A DNA stretch of 64,000 bases from positions 620,001 to 684,000 of the forward strand of contig NZ_CP015363.1 of assembly GCF_002078355.1 (NCBI RefSeq). The letters run 5' to 3'. Positions 35,881 to 45,109 of the stretch are shown one piece after another. A program made the position numbers and the translations under genes. Position 1 is the stretch's first letter. Each line of letters begins with the position of its first letter. The notes under the pieces were generated by a model, which did no database searches, was not told the origin of the DNA, and saw only the letters and a program-made list of their open reading frames with translations. The DNA is from Ferroplasma acidiphilum. Lineage in GTDB: Archaea > Thermoplasmatota > Thermoplasmata > Thermoplasmatales > Thermoplasmataceae.

Positions 35881-36920
35881 TAGTGTGTTGCATAATTAAT
35901 AGGCATGTGTCATCCCCCTCATAATATTGTAATTAACAACCTTAAGAGCTAATTCCTGTATAATATACTCTATTTTCTTAGCTTTAATAACCTCTGTCAT
36001 TACTCTTTTTAATCCTGAAAAATATATTTCTACAATCCACCTTTTACCATAGCTATTATTCTCCTTCCACTGTTCCATGGAATTCTTTTTTATAAATCTT
36101 ACAATCTTGGCCCTTGTGGATGAACCTCTGGATTTAGTAGAGGCATTTTTCCTGGGGGGTATTACTGCATTATATCCGAACATATTGTAGATATATTTTG
36201 AATCATATCCCCTATCCCCAAATATTCTTAGAATATTATTTTTCATTTTACTCAATAGTTTTCTAGCAGCTTTAGAATCATGTGTATGCTCATCTGTTAT
36301 AGTGAATGATAATACATTAACATCCTTCAATGATATTATTACATGTAATTTGAGCCACCCCTTCCTTTTCTTATGCCATTTATGGCCTAAGTAATCTCCC
36401 CTTATTGTTATTTTATATCCAGTAGAATCTATAATGCAATCCAGTTTATTGTTAATATTATTCAATTCAGGCTTAATTCTCCTTATCCTCCTGAATATTT
36501 CACTGTATGATATTGATTTTATTCCTGTTATAATCGCTAAGGATCTCAATATCCCTTCAAGTGACCTGAACGGTACATTAAATATAGATCTTAATCTCGC
36601 TAAATACATTATCAATGCATCGGGTACTTTGTATGGATGGCCTATTTTTCCACTATTCTTTTCCTCTAATAGAGTATCATAATCCTTTATAAATGACAGA
36701 TCTGTAAGGTATTCCACCCTGTCTACAAGTGATTCATTATACTTTTCCCATCTTCTGTTGGAACCAATCCAGTATCTTTTTATACTTCTATTTATTTTAT
36801 TATTGATTTGTGGTGTCAAAGCAAATCGCCCCTATATTTCACTATATAGGGGTTTACCTTTTAAGTTTTAAATTTATTATGGAATAATTATTAAATTAGA
36901 ATGAATTATGCAACACACTA
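35881..36920 (-). mobile_element. IS5-type insertion sequence, 1040 bp, complete
   Basis: Perfect 17-bp terminal inverted repeats: TAGTGTGTTGCATAATT at 35881-35897 and its complement at 36904-36920. Direct repeats GGTTTTATG flank it (35872-35880 and 36921-36929), a 9-bp duplication as in IS903-like members of the IS5 family. It carries a single intact transposase gene on the minus strand. Perfect ends and duplication indicate a recent insertion. Confidence 0.93.
35896..36819 (-). CDS. IS5-family DDE transposase
   Basis: A 307-aa protein. The DDE triad is visible as Asp in CIIDSTGYKITIRGDY, Asp in ILRIFGDRGYDSKYI and Glu in WIVEIYFSGLKRVM, with the Y-(2)-R-(3)-E-(6)-K-like arrangement in the last. 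An IS5 N-terminal region precedes (KVPDALIMYLARLRSIFNV). The start is TTG 36819; no good ATG is present upstream within the element. The frame is intact, so the element is probably active. Confidence 0.93.
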   Translation of the reverse strand: MTPQINNKINRSIKRYWIGSNRRWEKYNESLVDRVEYLTDLSFIKDYDTLLEEKNSGKIGHPYKVPDALIMYLARLRSIFNVPFRSLEGILRSLAIITGIKSISYSEIFRRIRRIKPELNNINNKLDCIIDSTGYKITIRGDYLGHKWHKKRKGWLKLHVIISLKDVNVLSFTITDEHTHDSKAARKLLSKMKNNILRIFGDRGYDSKYIYNMFGYNAVIPPRKNASTKSRGSSTRAKIVRFIKKNSMEQWKENNSYGKRWIVEIYFSGLKRVMTEVIKAKKIEYIIQELALKVVNYNIMRGMTHAY

Positions 36921-37730
36921 GGTTTTATGGATAAAATCTTCTAATGGGCTGCCAGAACTACTCGGCGGTATACTTTTTATTGCAAGTTCCCTGTTCATTG
37001 TAACGTCCAGTGGAACAATAGTTTCGTTGATATCCTCTTCCATGACTATTTTAGCCGCCTCCGGGTCGTAAAATATATTAAATTCAGCATTTCCCATATT
37101 TCCCTTTCCATATGGGGTAATGCCAAATGCGCCTCCCATGATTATTATCTGTTCTATGTTCTCTTTTATACTATTATCCAGTCTCATGAGGATTCCCAGG
37201 GAAGTTAAAGGAGATGTACAGATTATGGTATGTTTTTCCCGTTTTAATGCTTCATACATTTTAATTATTCCATTATGGTGATCTTTTTCCTGAACCGGAT
37301 CATTAAATTCGTATGTTCCAAGCCCCTTATCGCCATGAAAATTTTCATAATAATGGGGTTTTATAAGTGGCCTGGCAGATCCATGGTACACAGGGCAATC
37401 AAAATCAAGCAACTTTGCCACACCAGCTGTATTCCTGTAAGTATTCTCAAGCAATGAATTTCCTGAAGAAGCAACAATGAATTCTGGAGTAATATTGTAC
37501 TGTTTCAACAAAATCATTGCAAAAGCGTCATCGATTCCAGTATCCACATTAAGAATAACCCTGTTCATTTCTGATTATAACCTGCTTATAAAAATATTTT
37601 GCCATTGTAATTCATTTCAGCCTGTGCAGAAATAATAGCAAATATTGCCATATATAACAATTGAATTCCCAATTTAAATACATGTAAACGCTAAAATTAA
37701 TATCTGTATATATTATACTTTCATAGATGG

Positions 37731-37800
37731 CAGGAATTCGAGCCTATTTCCTATTCAATGGGTTCAACCCCATAATATATGTAAATAGCCGGCATTCCTG
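37731..37800 (+). other. Nested 70-base hairpin upstream of the SDR operon
   Basis: Three nested inverted repeats: CAGGAAT (37731-37737) with ATTCCTG (37794-37800); CTATTT (37744-37749) with AAATAG (37783-37788); and ATGGG (37758-37762) with CCCAT (37769-37773) around loop TTCAAC. A TATA-like stretch lies at about 37706-37717, so the structure would begin at the transcript start and end 27 bases before the ATG at 37828. A 5' UTR regulatory RNA, an operator or a mobile remnant are the alternatives. Confidence 0.5.
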
Positions 37801-37827
37801 TTATTCAATCTTGGAGAATGATAATTT

Positions 37828-38547
37828 ATGTCAGGCAAAATTGTAATAACCGGGTCTAACAGGGGAATAGGGCGATCAATAGCAGAAAAAATGGCATCAG
37901 AAAAATATGGAATTATTATGGTTGACTATGATAATGCCGTACTTGATTCGGCTAAGTCGCTGAATTCCCGATATGGCAATGTTGAAGGGATAAAATGTGA
38001 CGTATCAAGTTATGATGCCTGCGTTGAGGCTTTTTCAACAATAGATAAAAAAGAGATATACGGCATAGTAAACAATGCTGGCATAAACAGAGATGCCCTA
38101 TTCAAAAATATGTCATTTGATCAGTGGGACGCCGTAATAAAAACTGATCTTTACAGCATGTTCAACGTTACAAAGCAATTTGTTGATTCAATGATTGAAA
38201 ATCTAAGTGGAAGAATAGTAAATATTTCTTCTGCAAGCTGGAACGGAAACGTAGGGCAGGCCAATTACTCATCTGCGAAGGCAGGAGTTATCGGGTTTAC
38301 TAAAACGCTTTCACGTGAACTGGGCAGGTATAATATAACATCAAATGCCATTGTTCCGGGATTCATAAAAACTCCGATGACAGACCAGATGCCTGAAAAA
38401 ATAAAGGAAAAGTTTATTGAAAAAATTCCATTAAAACGTATGGGCTCCGGTGATGATGTGGCAAACGCTGTTTCATTCTTGATGAAAGAGGATAGCAATT
38501 ATGTCAACGGAATTTTACTTGAAGTAGGTGGAGGAATGTCCCTGTGA
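37828..38547 (+). CDS. Short-chain dehydrogenase/reductase (3-oxoacyl reductase type)
   Basis: A 239-aa protein with the classical SDR marks: NAD(P)-binding TGSNRGIG near the N end, NNAGINRDALF, the catalytic Ser in IVNISSASWNG, YSSAKAG with the Tyr-x3-Lys pair, and NAIVPGFIKTPM. Closest in pattern to FabG/acetoacetyl-CoA reductases. The ATG has GGAGAATG upstream. It opens an operon with a CoA ligase, a thiolase-like protein and a DUF35 protein, overlapping the ligase start by four bases, so a hydroxyacyl- or oxoacyl-CoA substrate is likely. Confidence 0.88.
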   Translation: MSGKIVITGSNRGIGRSIAEKMASEKYGIIMVDYDNAVLDSAKSLNSRYGNVEGIKCDVSSYDACVEAFSTIDKKEIYGIVNNAGINRDALFKNMSFDQWDAVIKTDLYSMFNVTKQFVDSMIENLSGRIVNISSASWNGNVGQANYSSAKAGVIGFTKTLSRELGRYNITSNAIVPGFIKTPMTDQMPEKIKEKFIEKIPLKRMGSGDDVANAVSFLMKEDSNYVNGILLEVGGGMSL

Positions 38548-40088
38548 AAACCATGGTCGAGGTACTTGAAGATTCAAAAAGAAGCGATCCATTTATCACA
38601 TATTTTAAGAATATTATGACCTATGGAGAATTTGAAGGATATTCAAATGCCGTTGCTGTAGAGTTTTCTATGTATTGCGATCCGGGTGACATTATAGCAA
38701 TAATAGCAGAAAATATACCTCAGTTCCCCATAGTGCAATACGCGTCATGGAAAAATTCCTGCATTTTTGTGCCATTGAGCCCTCTGGATTCTGAGAATGA
38801 AATTACAGGGAAAATTAAGTTCATAGATGCAAGGGTGGTAGTAATCAGCAGTGAATTCAGGGAGAAATTTTCCAGCTTGATGGAGATACAGAGCCTCCAT
38901 GTCTTATATACAGACCCACAGACTTTCGGGAAACTTCCGGATAATATGGCAGAAAAGTACATCACAGGAATAATGAAAGAAGAATTAAACCTTCGACTCA
39001 AGAAAGAATTCAAGGGATATTATCCGGAACCAGGGAGTATAGCAATGCTTGTATTTACCTCCGGTACATCAGGCAGGCAGAAGGCTGCTGAGATAACCCA
39101 TAGCAATATATATTCAGCTTCGTATATATACCGTGAATGGTATTCGGTACAACCACAGGACAAAAACCTGTGTATCGCTCCTTTCTTCCACATAACAGGG
39201 TTAATTTTTGGCATATCGTTGACAGTGCTTGCCCATTCATCCATGGCATTGACGTACCGGTTTAACGCGGAAAATGCACTGGAAACGGTAGAATCAGAAA
39301 AGACAACAATTACTATGTTCGTTGCCACAGCCTACCGGGCTATGATCAATTCATGGTCAAATGTTGATAAAATCAAAACCCGGCTCTCATCCATGAGGCT
39401 ATGGTCGGCAGGCGGAATGCCCATGCCCTATAAAACTGAAATAGAATGGAAAGAAATGTCAGGTAAGTGGATATATATGGCATATGGATTAACTGAGAGC
39501 ACTTCTCCAGTAGCACTATGGGAATACCCATATACAGACAATATCCCATTATATAATGGCATAGTTACAGCTGGCAAACCGGCAAACTATACACGCATAG
39601 TCAGGGCAAGGGGTGGTGAACTGGTAGTTTCAGGGCCACAGGTTATAAGAAGGTACTATAAGAATCCGGAAGACACGGAAAAGGCATCCGGGAAATACGG
39701 GCTGAAAACAGGTGACATATGCTATATTGATAGCAATGGATATATCTATATAATTGACCGGAAGAAAGACCTTATAGATGTATCCGGGTATAAGGTAGTT
39801 CCTGCTGAGGTTGAAAATGCAATAAGAACCTGTGATCAAGTTGAAGATGTTGTAGTTGTTGGAGAAAATGATGAATATAAAGGTGAAGTCCCTGTTGCGT
39901 ATGTTAAATTGTCTACAATCCCAGATAACTACGAAGAAATGAAGAAAAATATTTACGGCGTATGTAAAAAAGAACTGGCAAGATATAAGGTGCCTGCACG
40001 GATAATCTTTGTAAGGGACATGCCATTGAACGCATCTGGAAAGATTAAACGGTCAGGAATACATTCTGTAGAGGTGGTTTATCAATGA
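38544..40088 (+). CDS. AMP-forming acyl-CoA ligase
   Basis: A 514-aa member of the ANL family. Motifs in order: AMLVFTSGTSGRQKAAEITH (phosphate loop), MAYGLTESTSPVALWE (adenine site), TGDICYIDSNGYIYIIDRKK, DVSGYKVVPAEVE and the C-terminal catalytic Lys in MPLNASGKIKRSGI. It activates a carboxylic acid as acyl-AMP and then acyl-CoA. Overlaps both neighbours by four bases. The acyl chain cannot be told from sequence. It probably supplies the CoA ester used by the SDR and the thiolase-like/DUF35 pair. Confidence 0.92.
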   Translation: MKTMVEVLEDSKRSDPFITYFKNIMTYGEFEGYSNAVAVEFSMYCDPGDIIAIIAENIPQFPIVQYASWKNSCIFVPLSPLDSENEITGKIKFIDARVVVISSEFREKFSSLMEIQSLHVLYTDPQTFGKLPDNMAEKYITGIMKEELNLRLKKEFKGYYPEPGSIAMLVFTSGTSGRQKAAEITHSNIYSASYIYREWYSVQPQDKNLCIAPFFHITGLIFGISLTVLAHSSMALTYRFNAENALETVESEKTTITMFVATAYRAMINSWSNVDKIKTRLSSMRLWSAGGMPMPYKTEIEWKEMSGKWIYMAYGLTESTSPVALWEYPYTDNIPLYNGIVTAGKPANYTRIVRARGGELVVSGPQVIRRYYKNPEDTEKASGKYGLKTGDICYIDSNGYIYIIDRKKDLIDVSGYKVVPAEVENAIRTCDQVEDVVVVGENDEYKGEVPVAYVKLSTIPDNYEEMKKNIYGVCKKELARYKVPARIIFVRDMPLNASGKIKRSGIHSVEVVYQ

Positions 40089-41236
40089 TAAGGGGTTTTT
40101 CAGAAGCTATATACAAAAATTATGATGGGACAGCATATGAAATAATGAATGAGGCGCTAAATAAATCACTTTCCATGGCTGGATTGGAGAGAAAAGATAT
40201 TGATGGCTTTATGACAACATTTCTCCCAGGTGTCTTTGATGGAAATGTATACATGCATTTTTTTCCGGACCAGATATGCAATTATCTTGGAATTAAGCCA
40301 AAATATATAGATTCCATGGAGTATGGTGGGCCATCAGTGCTTTCCGCATTCTGGAGGGCTGAACACATTATAAAATCAGGGGTGGCTGAAAATATTCTGC
40401 TCCTGTTTGGGGGCAAAGGGTCAGCAGTAAGGAAAAAGAAACAGACAGTGGATTCCATTGAAAACCTTTATTCTGACATTACCAACACACCTTATAAGCC
40501 CCTGCTGTCAGGATATAATTATACAAATCCAGTTTCGGATTACGCATTGTTAGCTCAACGCCACATGAAAATATACGGGACAACAGATGAACAGAGGGCA
40601 TCACTCATAGTCAAACAGAGGGAAAATGCTAACAGGTCAGGGTATTCAATGTTTACCGGCTCCATTACTGTTGAGGATGTACTTGGCTCTCCTATTATCT
40701 CATCTCCACTGCACCTGCTGGAAATAGTTTATCCTGTAGATGGATTCCACGCATTTATTGTGTCAAAAAATTCAGGTAAGCTAAGGGAAATCAGTATACT
40801 AAAATATGGAGAAGCACACCAGTCGGCACTTCCTCCAGAAATAGATGATATAACTATCACTCCTGCAGCTGAAAGTTCATCCAGCTTCCGAGGCGACATT
40901 AAAAAATGCGATTTCTATGAACTTTACGATTCATTCAGCATTACGGTAATGATACAGCTTGAGAACACAGGCATTGTGCCTCCTGGTAAATCAGGTGAAT
41001 TTCTGGAAAAAAATTCCATATCTGTTAATGGAGATTTTCCATTGAACACCGGAGGCGGAAGCCTGAACCGTGGGCAACCTGCATATATGAGCGGGAGTGT
41101 ATTGCTTTATGAGGCACTATTGCAGATGAACGGAATGGCAGGGAGAAACCAGGTTAAAACTCCTGACAAAGCTTTCATAAATGGAATGGGCGGATGGGCA
41201 AGAAACCATTCAGTCTCAATGATACTGGGTGAGTAA
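40085..41236 (+). CDS. Thiolase-like protein lacking the thiolase Cys/His/Cys residues
   Basis: A 383-aa thiolase-fold protein of the SCP2/lipid-transfer branch. In place of the usual nucleophile Cys motif it has DSMEYGGPSVLSAFW. The NxxGGxxxxGHP box reads NTGGGSLNRGQPAYMSG (His changed to Gln), and the C-terminal CxGG region reads INGMGGWARNHS. With all three thiolase residues missing, ordinary thiolysis is unlikely. Its partner is the DUF35 gene starting at the next base. Ltp2-type proteins that pair with DUF35 subunits are retro-aldolases acting on acyl-CoA; this is the nearest analogy. Confidence 0.8.
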   Translation: MIRGFSEAIYKNYDGTAYEIMNEALNKSLSMAGLERKDIDGFMTTFLPGVFDGNVYMHFFPDQICNYLGIKPKYIDSMEYGGPSVLSAFWRAEHIIKSGVAENILLLFGGKGSAVRKKKQTVDSIENLYSDITNTPYKPLLSGYNYTNPVSDYALLAQRHMKIYGTTDEQRASLIVKQRENANRSGYSMFTGSITVEDVLGSPIISSPLHLLEIVYPVDGFHAFIVSKNSGKLREISILKYGEAHQSALPPEIDDITITPAAESSSSFRGDIKKCDFYELYDSFSITVMIQLENTGIVPPGKSGEFLEKNSISVNGDFPLNTGGGSLNRGQPAYMSGSVLLYEALLQMNGMAGRNQVKTPDKAFINGMGGWARNHSVSMILGE

Positions 41237-41575
41237 ATGAAATTGGATGAAATCTATGAGGAATATAATAAACATTTTTCCATAGGAATATTGCCATACA
41301 CTAAATGCATGAATTGTGGGAAGGTATACTATTATCCAAGGGACAGTTGCCCTGTATGTGGAAAAGGAGACCTGAAAATTATGCAGTCTACAGGACACGG
41401 CACAGTATACAGCTACACAAAATTCAATAATGGTTTCTATGGAATAATATCGTTCAGCGAGGGGTTCCGTGCATATATGGATATTTCCGGCAATAATCCC
41501 GGGATTGGAATGGAAGTAGAGATAAAATTTAAGAAAATAAAGGATAATTTACTGCCCTATGCGGAATTAAGATAA
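41237..41575 (+). CDS. DUF35 (zinc ribbon plus OB-fold) protein
   Basis: A 112-aa protein that starts immediately after the thiolase-like gene's stop. The rubredoxin-like zinc ribbon has CMNCGKVYYYPRDSCPVCG, followed by an OB-fold with GHGTVYSYTKFN and a final EIKFKK strand. DUF35 proteins are non-catalytic partners that bind acyl-CoA and complete the active site of thiolase-fold enzymes (HMG-CoA synthase/thiolase complexes in archaea, Ltp2 aldolase in actinobacteria). Here it almost certainly partners the preceding gene product. Confidence 0.9.
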   Translation: MKLDEIYEEYNKHFSIGILPYTKCMNCGKVYYYPRDSCPVCGKGDLKIMQSTGHGTVYSYTKFNNGFYGIISFSEGFRAYMDISGNNPGIGMEVEIKFKKIKDNLLPYAELR

Positions 41576-41578
41576 ATT

Positions 41579-42451
41579 TTAAGGTTTAAAATTATATTTT
41601 TTGAATGCTTCATTCATTTCCTTTTCCAGTGAATTCCTTTCCTCTTTGCTTAATTTGAAGAATGGCTCACGGGGGTTTCCAGCATCTATCCCTGTCATAA
41701 TTTCTACCATATCATAAATAGAAGAAATTGTTCCATATTTCCTTGATAGGTCTGCAAGCTCATTCAATAAGAACTGATACCTGTCGCCATCCTTATTATC
41801 ATAGTTTTCTATTATTTTATTTATTATTTTATATCCATAATTTGAGGCACCGGATACAAAGCCGTCGAGTCCGAGCCTGTATGCAGAAAGTATATACTGG
41901 TCAGGCCCCGTATACACTTTGAAATCCTGGACATACATTTTTGTATTGAGTATATCATTCATATTGAACGTTGTTTCTTTTATTCCTATTACATCTCCCC
42001 CGGCTTTCTTTATGTCGTTAACCATGTCATAGGTAATATTATATCCTGTTGTATCCGGATAGTTATATATTATTGTTGGATATTCTGAAGAGAGTTTTGT
42101 GTAATATTTTATGAGCCACTCCCTTTTCATTCCTGTGAAATAGTACGGTGGAAGTGCTGCAACTGCATGTATTTTATATTTTTTAGCCTCTCTTGCCAGA
42201 TATATTGAATCCTCCAGATTCAGGGAGCCAACCTGTAGTATAACATGGTCAGGAATATGGGCAAAGGCATCCAGGAGGTCATGTTTCTCACCTGAAGCCA
42301 TAGATGGGCCAAGCCCGGTGGTTCCTGCAGGAAATAAATATTTCATGCCGCCCTTGAGAACATCCTCCCCGTGCCTTACAGCTTTATCTTTATCTACCTT
42401 ATTATCCGTAAATGGAGTTATAATCGGTGTAATAGAATCCAATTTTTGCAT
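41579..42451 (-). CDS. kdgA: 2-keto-3-deoxygluconate aldolase (DapA superfamily)
   Basis: A 290-aa class I aldolase. PAGTTGLGPSMASGEK is the form typical of archaeal KDG aldolases, the catalytic Tyr is in IIYNYPDTTGYN (about 129) and the Schiff-base Lys158 is in VIGIKETTFNM. It splits 2-keto-3-deoxygluconate to pyruvate and glyceraldehyde in the non-phosphorylative Entner-Doudoroff route known from Thermoplasma and Picrophilus. Dihydrodipicolinate synthase is the main alternative from the same superfamily. It is convergent with the DUF35 gene, four bases apart. Confidence 0.85.
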   Translation of the reverse strand: MQKLDSITPIITPFTDNKVDKDKAVRHGEDVLKGGMKYLFPAGTTGLGPSMASGEKHDLLDAFAHIPDHVILQVGSLNLEDSIYLAREAKKYKIHAVAALPPYYFTGMKREWLIKYYTKLSSEYPTIIYNYPDTTGYNITYDMVNDIKKAGGDVIGIKETTFNMNDILNTKMYVQDFKVYTGPDQYILSAYRLGLDGFVSGASNYGYKIINKIIENYDNKDGDRYQFLLNELADLSRKYGTISSIYDMVEIMTGIDAGNPREPFFKLSKEERNSLEKEMNEAFKKYNFKP

Positions 42452-42575
42452 AATAATGTAAATCTATTTAGCTATATAACATTTCCACTGGCTACCTTTA
42501 TCGAAACAAAAAATTAAAAGTAAATGACTTACTCCCGGATAAAAATCTTAAAATATCATCTTGGCTTTACAATTC

Positions 42576-45089
42576 ATGGAAATACAATATAAGAATATGA
42601 ATATTAACGAGCGGAACCTGAAATATTTTCCGCTTGCACAACTTGCAGGTAAATATGATATTGAAAATCTGCCATATTCACTTAAAATTTTGCTTGAAAA
42701 CGTTTTGAGGAACTATGACGGTGTTGATATTGATGAACGTTCAATTGAAAACATAGCCAGGATGAAATCAGGGTCAGAGATGGCATTCAAGCCTTCTAGG
42801 GTTGTTTTTCAGGATTACACGGGTGTTCCAATACTGGTGGACCTGGCAGCTATGAGGGAATACTACAAAGAAAATAAATTAAATGCCGATGACGTAAACC
42901 CTGCAACAAAATCAGACCTCGTAATTGACCATTCCATAATTGTAGATTCTTTCAGGGGAGAGGAGCCTATAATATTAAACATGAAGGATGAATTTGAAAG
43001 AAATGTAGAACGCTACGATTTTCTTAAATGGTCCCAGCAATCATTCAAAAATGTGAGGATTGTTCCCCCGGGACATGGAATTGTACACCAGATTAATTTA
43101 GAGTATTTATCCTCTGTAGCCGTTATAGAAAAGGATGAAATATTCCCTGAAAGCCTTATCGGTGCAGATTCACATACAACCATGATAGGTGGCATTGGAG
43201 TCCTGGGATGGGGAGTAGGAGGGCTTGAAGCTGAAGCTTCCATGCTCAATGAACCCTACTTCATGAATGTGCCAGATGTTATTGGCGTTAACATAAAAGG
43301 ATCTATGCCGACAGGAGTTACACCCACAGATGTTGTATTGTATATCACAAAAACACTGAGGTCAAAAAACGTTGTCGGGAAATTCGTTGAATTCTATGGA
43401 AATATATCTGAACTCACTGCACAGGACAGGGCAACCATATCAAACATGGCTCCTGAATATGGCGCAACAATAGGTTATTTCCCCGTTGATTCCGAAACAC
43501 TTAAGTATTTAAAAGGGACAAACCGCAGCACTGAATCTGTTGAAAAATACTTTAAGGAGCAGGGATTATTTTATAATGGGCCAAAAAAATACACGGATAC
43601 TGTTGAAATTGACCTTTCAAAAATCAAAAGTGCAGTTGCCGGGCCGAAAAATCCTGATGAGCTTATCAATATAGAGGATTTAAAGGGAAAAATAGAAGAC
43701 CTGTTAAAGGAGGGCAATGATGGAAAACTTGTCAAAAACGGTGCTGTTGTGCTATCAGCAATTACCAGCTGTACAAACACATCAGACCCATTCGTGCTTC
43801 TTGGAGCCGGGCTGATCGCAAAGAAGGCTATTGAGCATAACCTTACCGTGGCTAACACAATAAAAATCAGCCTTGCACCAGGATCAAAGGTTGTAACAGA
43901 ATACCTGGAAAAAGCCGGGCTTATGAAATACCTGAACAGGCTTGGATTTGAACTTGTAGGATACGGATGCACAACATGCATAGGAAATGCAGGGCCTTTA
44001 ATTCCTGAAGTACAGGACGATATGCTGAAAAACAATGTCAAGACATTTGCAGTCCTGAGCGGAAACAGAAACTTCGAGGGAAGAATAAATCCCTATATAG
44101 CCGGTGCTTTTCTTGCATCACCCATGCTGGTAGTGGCATTTGCCATAGCAGGGAAAATGAATATTGACCTCATAAATGAACCGATAGGCAATGATAATGG
44201 AAAACCGGTATACCTGAAAGATTTATGGCCAACAAACGATGAAATAAAAGAATATTTCCACCTTGCCATGGACCCTGAAGTTTATAAGAAGGAATACGGA
44301 GATGTTTTCAAGGGGGACAATAACTGGGAATCCATGAAATCGAGCAAGGGGCTTCTATTCGATTTCAAAGAAGATTCCTCATACATTAAAATGCCACCAT
44401 GGATGTATATGGAGCCGGTTACTGACATTAAGAATGGAGGGATACTTGCAGTATTCGGCGATAAAATAACAACAGACCACATATCTCCGGCAGGGCCAAT
44501 AGCAAAGGACTCTGTTGCAGGAAAATACCTTGCATCAATGGGGATAACCGAAATGAATACATTCGGCGCCCGCCGTGGGAACCATGAGGTAATGCTACGT
44601 GGCGGTTTTTCCAATACAAAGATAAGAAACCTTATGGTTAGCCATACAGGTGGCAACACCATCTATTATCCGGATGGGCAGGAAATGAGCATATACGATG
44701 CAGCAATGAAATACATGAAAAATAAAACTCCCCTGGTTATATTCGCAGGCAAGCAATACGGGTCAGGAAGCTCCAGGGATTGGGCTGCCAAGGTAACTGC
44801 GCTTCTTGGAGTCAAGGCAGTGGTTGCGGAAAGCTTTGAAAGAATACACAGGAGCAATCTTGTGGATATGGGCATAGTTCCGGTTCAGGTTGATAAGCTG
44901 CCCGATCTGAAAGGAGATGAGGTAGTTAACATAGATGGAATAAATAATATTTCCATAGGAAAGGAATTGAATATTTCCATTAACGGAAAAACACTTAAGG
45001 GGAAAGCCCTGATAAACACAAATGCAGAATTGAACTACGTTAAAACCGGAAACATTCTGAAGTACATTGCCTTATCTGCAAAAAAGTAA
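42576..45089 (+). CDS. acn: Aconitate hydratase
   Basis: An 837-aa protein of the AcnA/IRP branch. The 4Fe-4S ligands are Cys in AITSCTNTSDPFVL (about residue 398) and the pair in GYGCTTCIGNAGPL (about 465 and 468). Other family blocks are SLIGADSHTTMIGGIGVLGW, TDHISPAGPIAKDS, FGARRGNHEVMLRGGFSN and GKQYGSGSSRDWAAKG-like GSGSSRDWAAKV. It interconverts citrate and isocitrate. ATG 42576 lies about 25 bases after TTAAAATATC, so it is leaderless; a TTG five codons upstream is rejected. First of the TCA-related genes in this part of the window. Confidence 0.96.
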   Translation: MEIQYKNMNINERNLKYFPLAQLAGKYDIENLPYSLKILLENVLRNYDGVDIDERSIENIARMKSGSEMAFKPSRVVFQDYTGVPILVDLAAMREYYKENKLNADDVNPATKSDLVIDHSIIVDSFRGEEPIILNMKDEFERNVERYDFLKWSQQSFKNVRIVPPGHGIVHQINLEYLSSVAVIEKDEIFPESLIGADSHTTMIGGIGVLGWGVGGLEAEASMLNEPYFMNVPDVIGVNIKGSMPTGVTPTDVVLYITKTLRSKNVVGKFVEFYGNISELTAQDRATISNMAPEYGATIGYFPVDSETLKYLKGTNRSTESVEKYFKEQGLFYNGPKKYTDTVEIDLSKIKSAVAGPKNPDELINIEDLKGKIEDLLKEGNDGKLVKNGAVVLSAITSCTNTSDPFVLLGAGLIAKKAIEHNLTVANTIKISLAPGSKVVTEYLEKAGLMKYLNRLGFELVGYGCTTCIGNAGPLIPEVQDDMLKNNVKTFAVLSGNRNFEGRINPYIAGAFLASPMLVVAFAIAGKMNIDLINEPIGNDNGKPVYLKDLWPTNDEIKEYFHLAMDPEVYKKEYGDVFKGDNNWESMKSSKGLLFDFKEDSSYIKMPPWMYMEPVTDIKNGGILAVFGDKITTDHISPAGPIAKDSVAGKYLASMGITEMNTFGARRGNHEVMLRGGFSNTKIRNLMVSHTGGNTIYYPDGQEMSIYDAAMKYMKNKTPLVIFAGKQYGSGSSRDWAAKVTALLGVKAVVAESFERIHRSNLVDMGIVPVQVDKLPDLKGDEVVNIDGINNISIGKELNISINGKTLKGKALINTNAELNYVKTGNILKYIALSAKK

Positions 45090-45090
45090 A

Positions 45091-45109
45091 AATTTTTTAA
45101 TTTATTTTT
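45091..45109 (+). terminator. T-rich transcript end after acn
   Basis: Three T-runs in 19 bases directly after the acn stop, overlapping the end of the convergent acetyltransferase gene. Confidence 0.4.

Larger units (their letters stand above)
35638..37568 (-). pseudogene. Nucleoside hydrolase split by an IS element
   Basis: The N-terminal part (37568 down to 36921) has the metal-site motif NVDTGIDDAFAMILL, then FIVASSGNSLLENTYRNT, IIIMGGAFG, NAEFNIFYDPEAAKIV and VPLDVTMNRELA. The C-terminal part (35871 down to 35638) has MHDPIAVFSFI. Between them sits a 1040-bp insertion with a 9-bp target duplication. Removing the insertion and one duplicate rejoins CAT AAA ACC with ACA AAA TTT in one frame, giving 293 residues, normal for inosine-uridine preferring hydrolases. 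The gene was therefore intact until the insertion; both halves may still be expressed but an active enzyme is unlikely. Confidence 0.93.

Noticed and set aside
37758-37773. GGGTTCAACCCC resembling a tRNA T arm
   Set aside because: No acceptor, D or anticodon arm can be folded around it; it is better explained as the tip of the nested hairpin.
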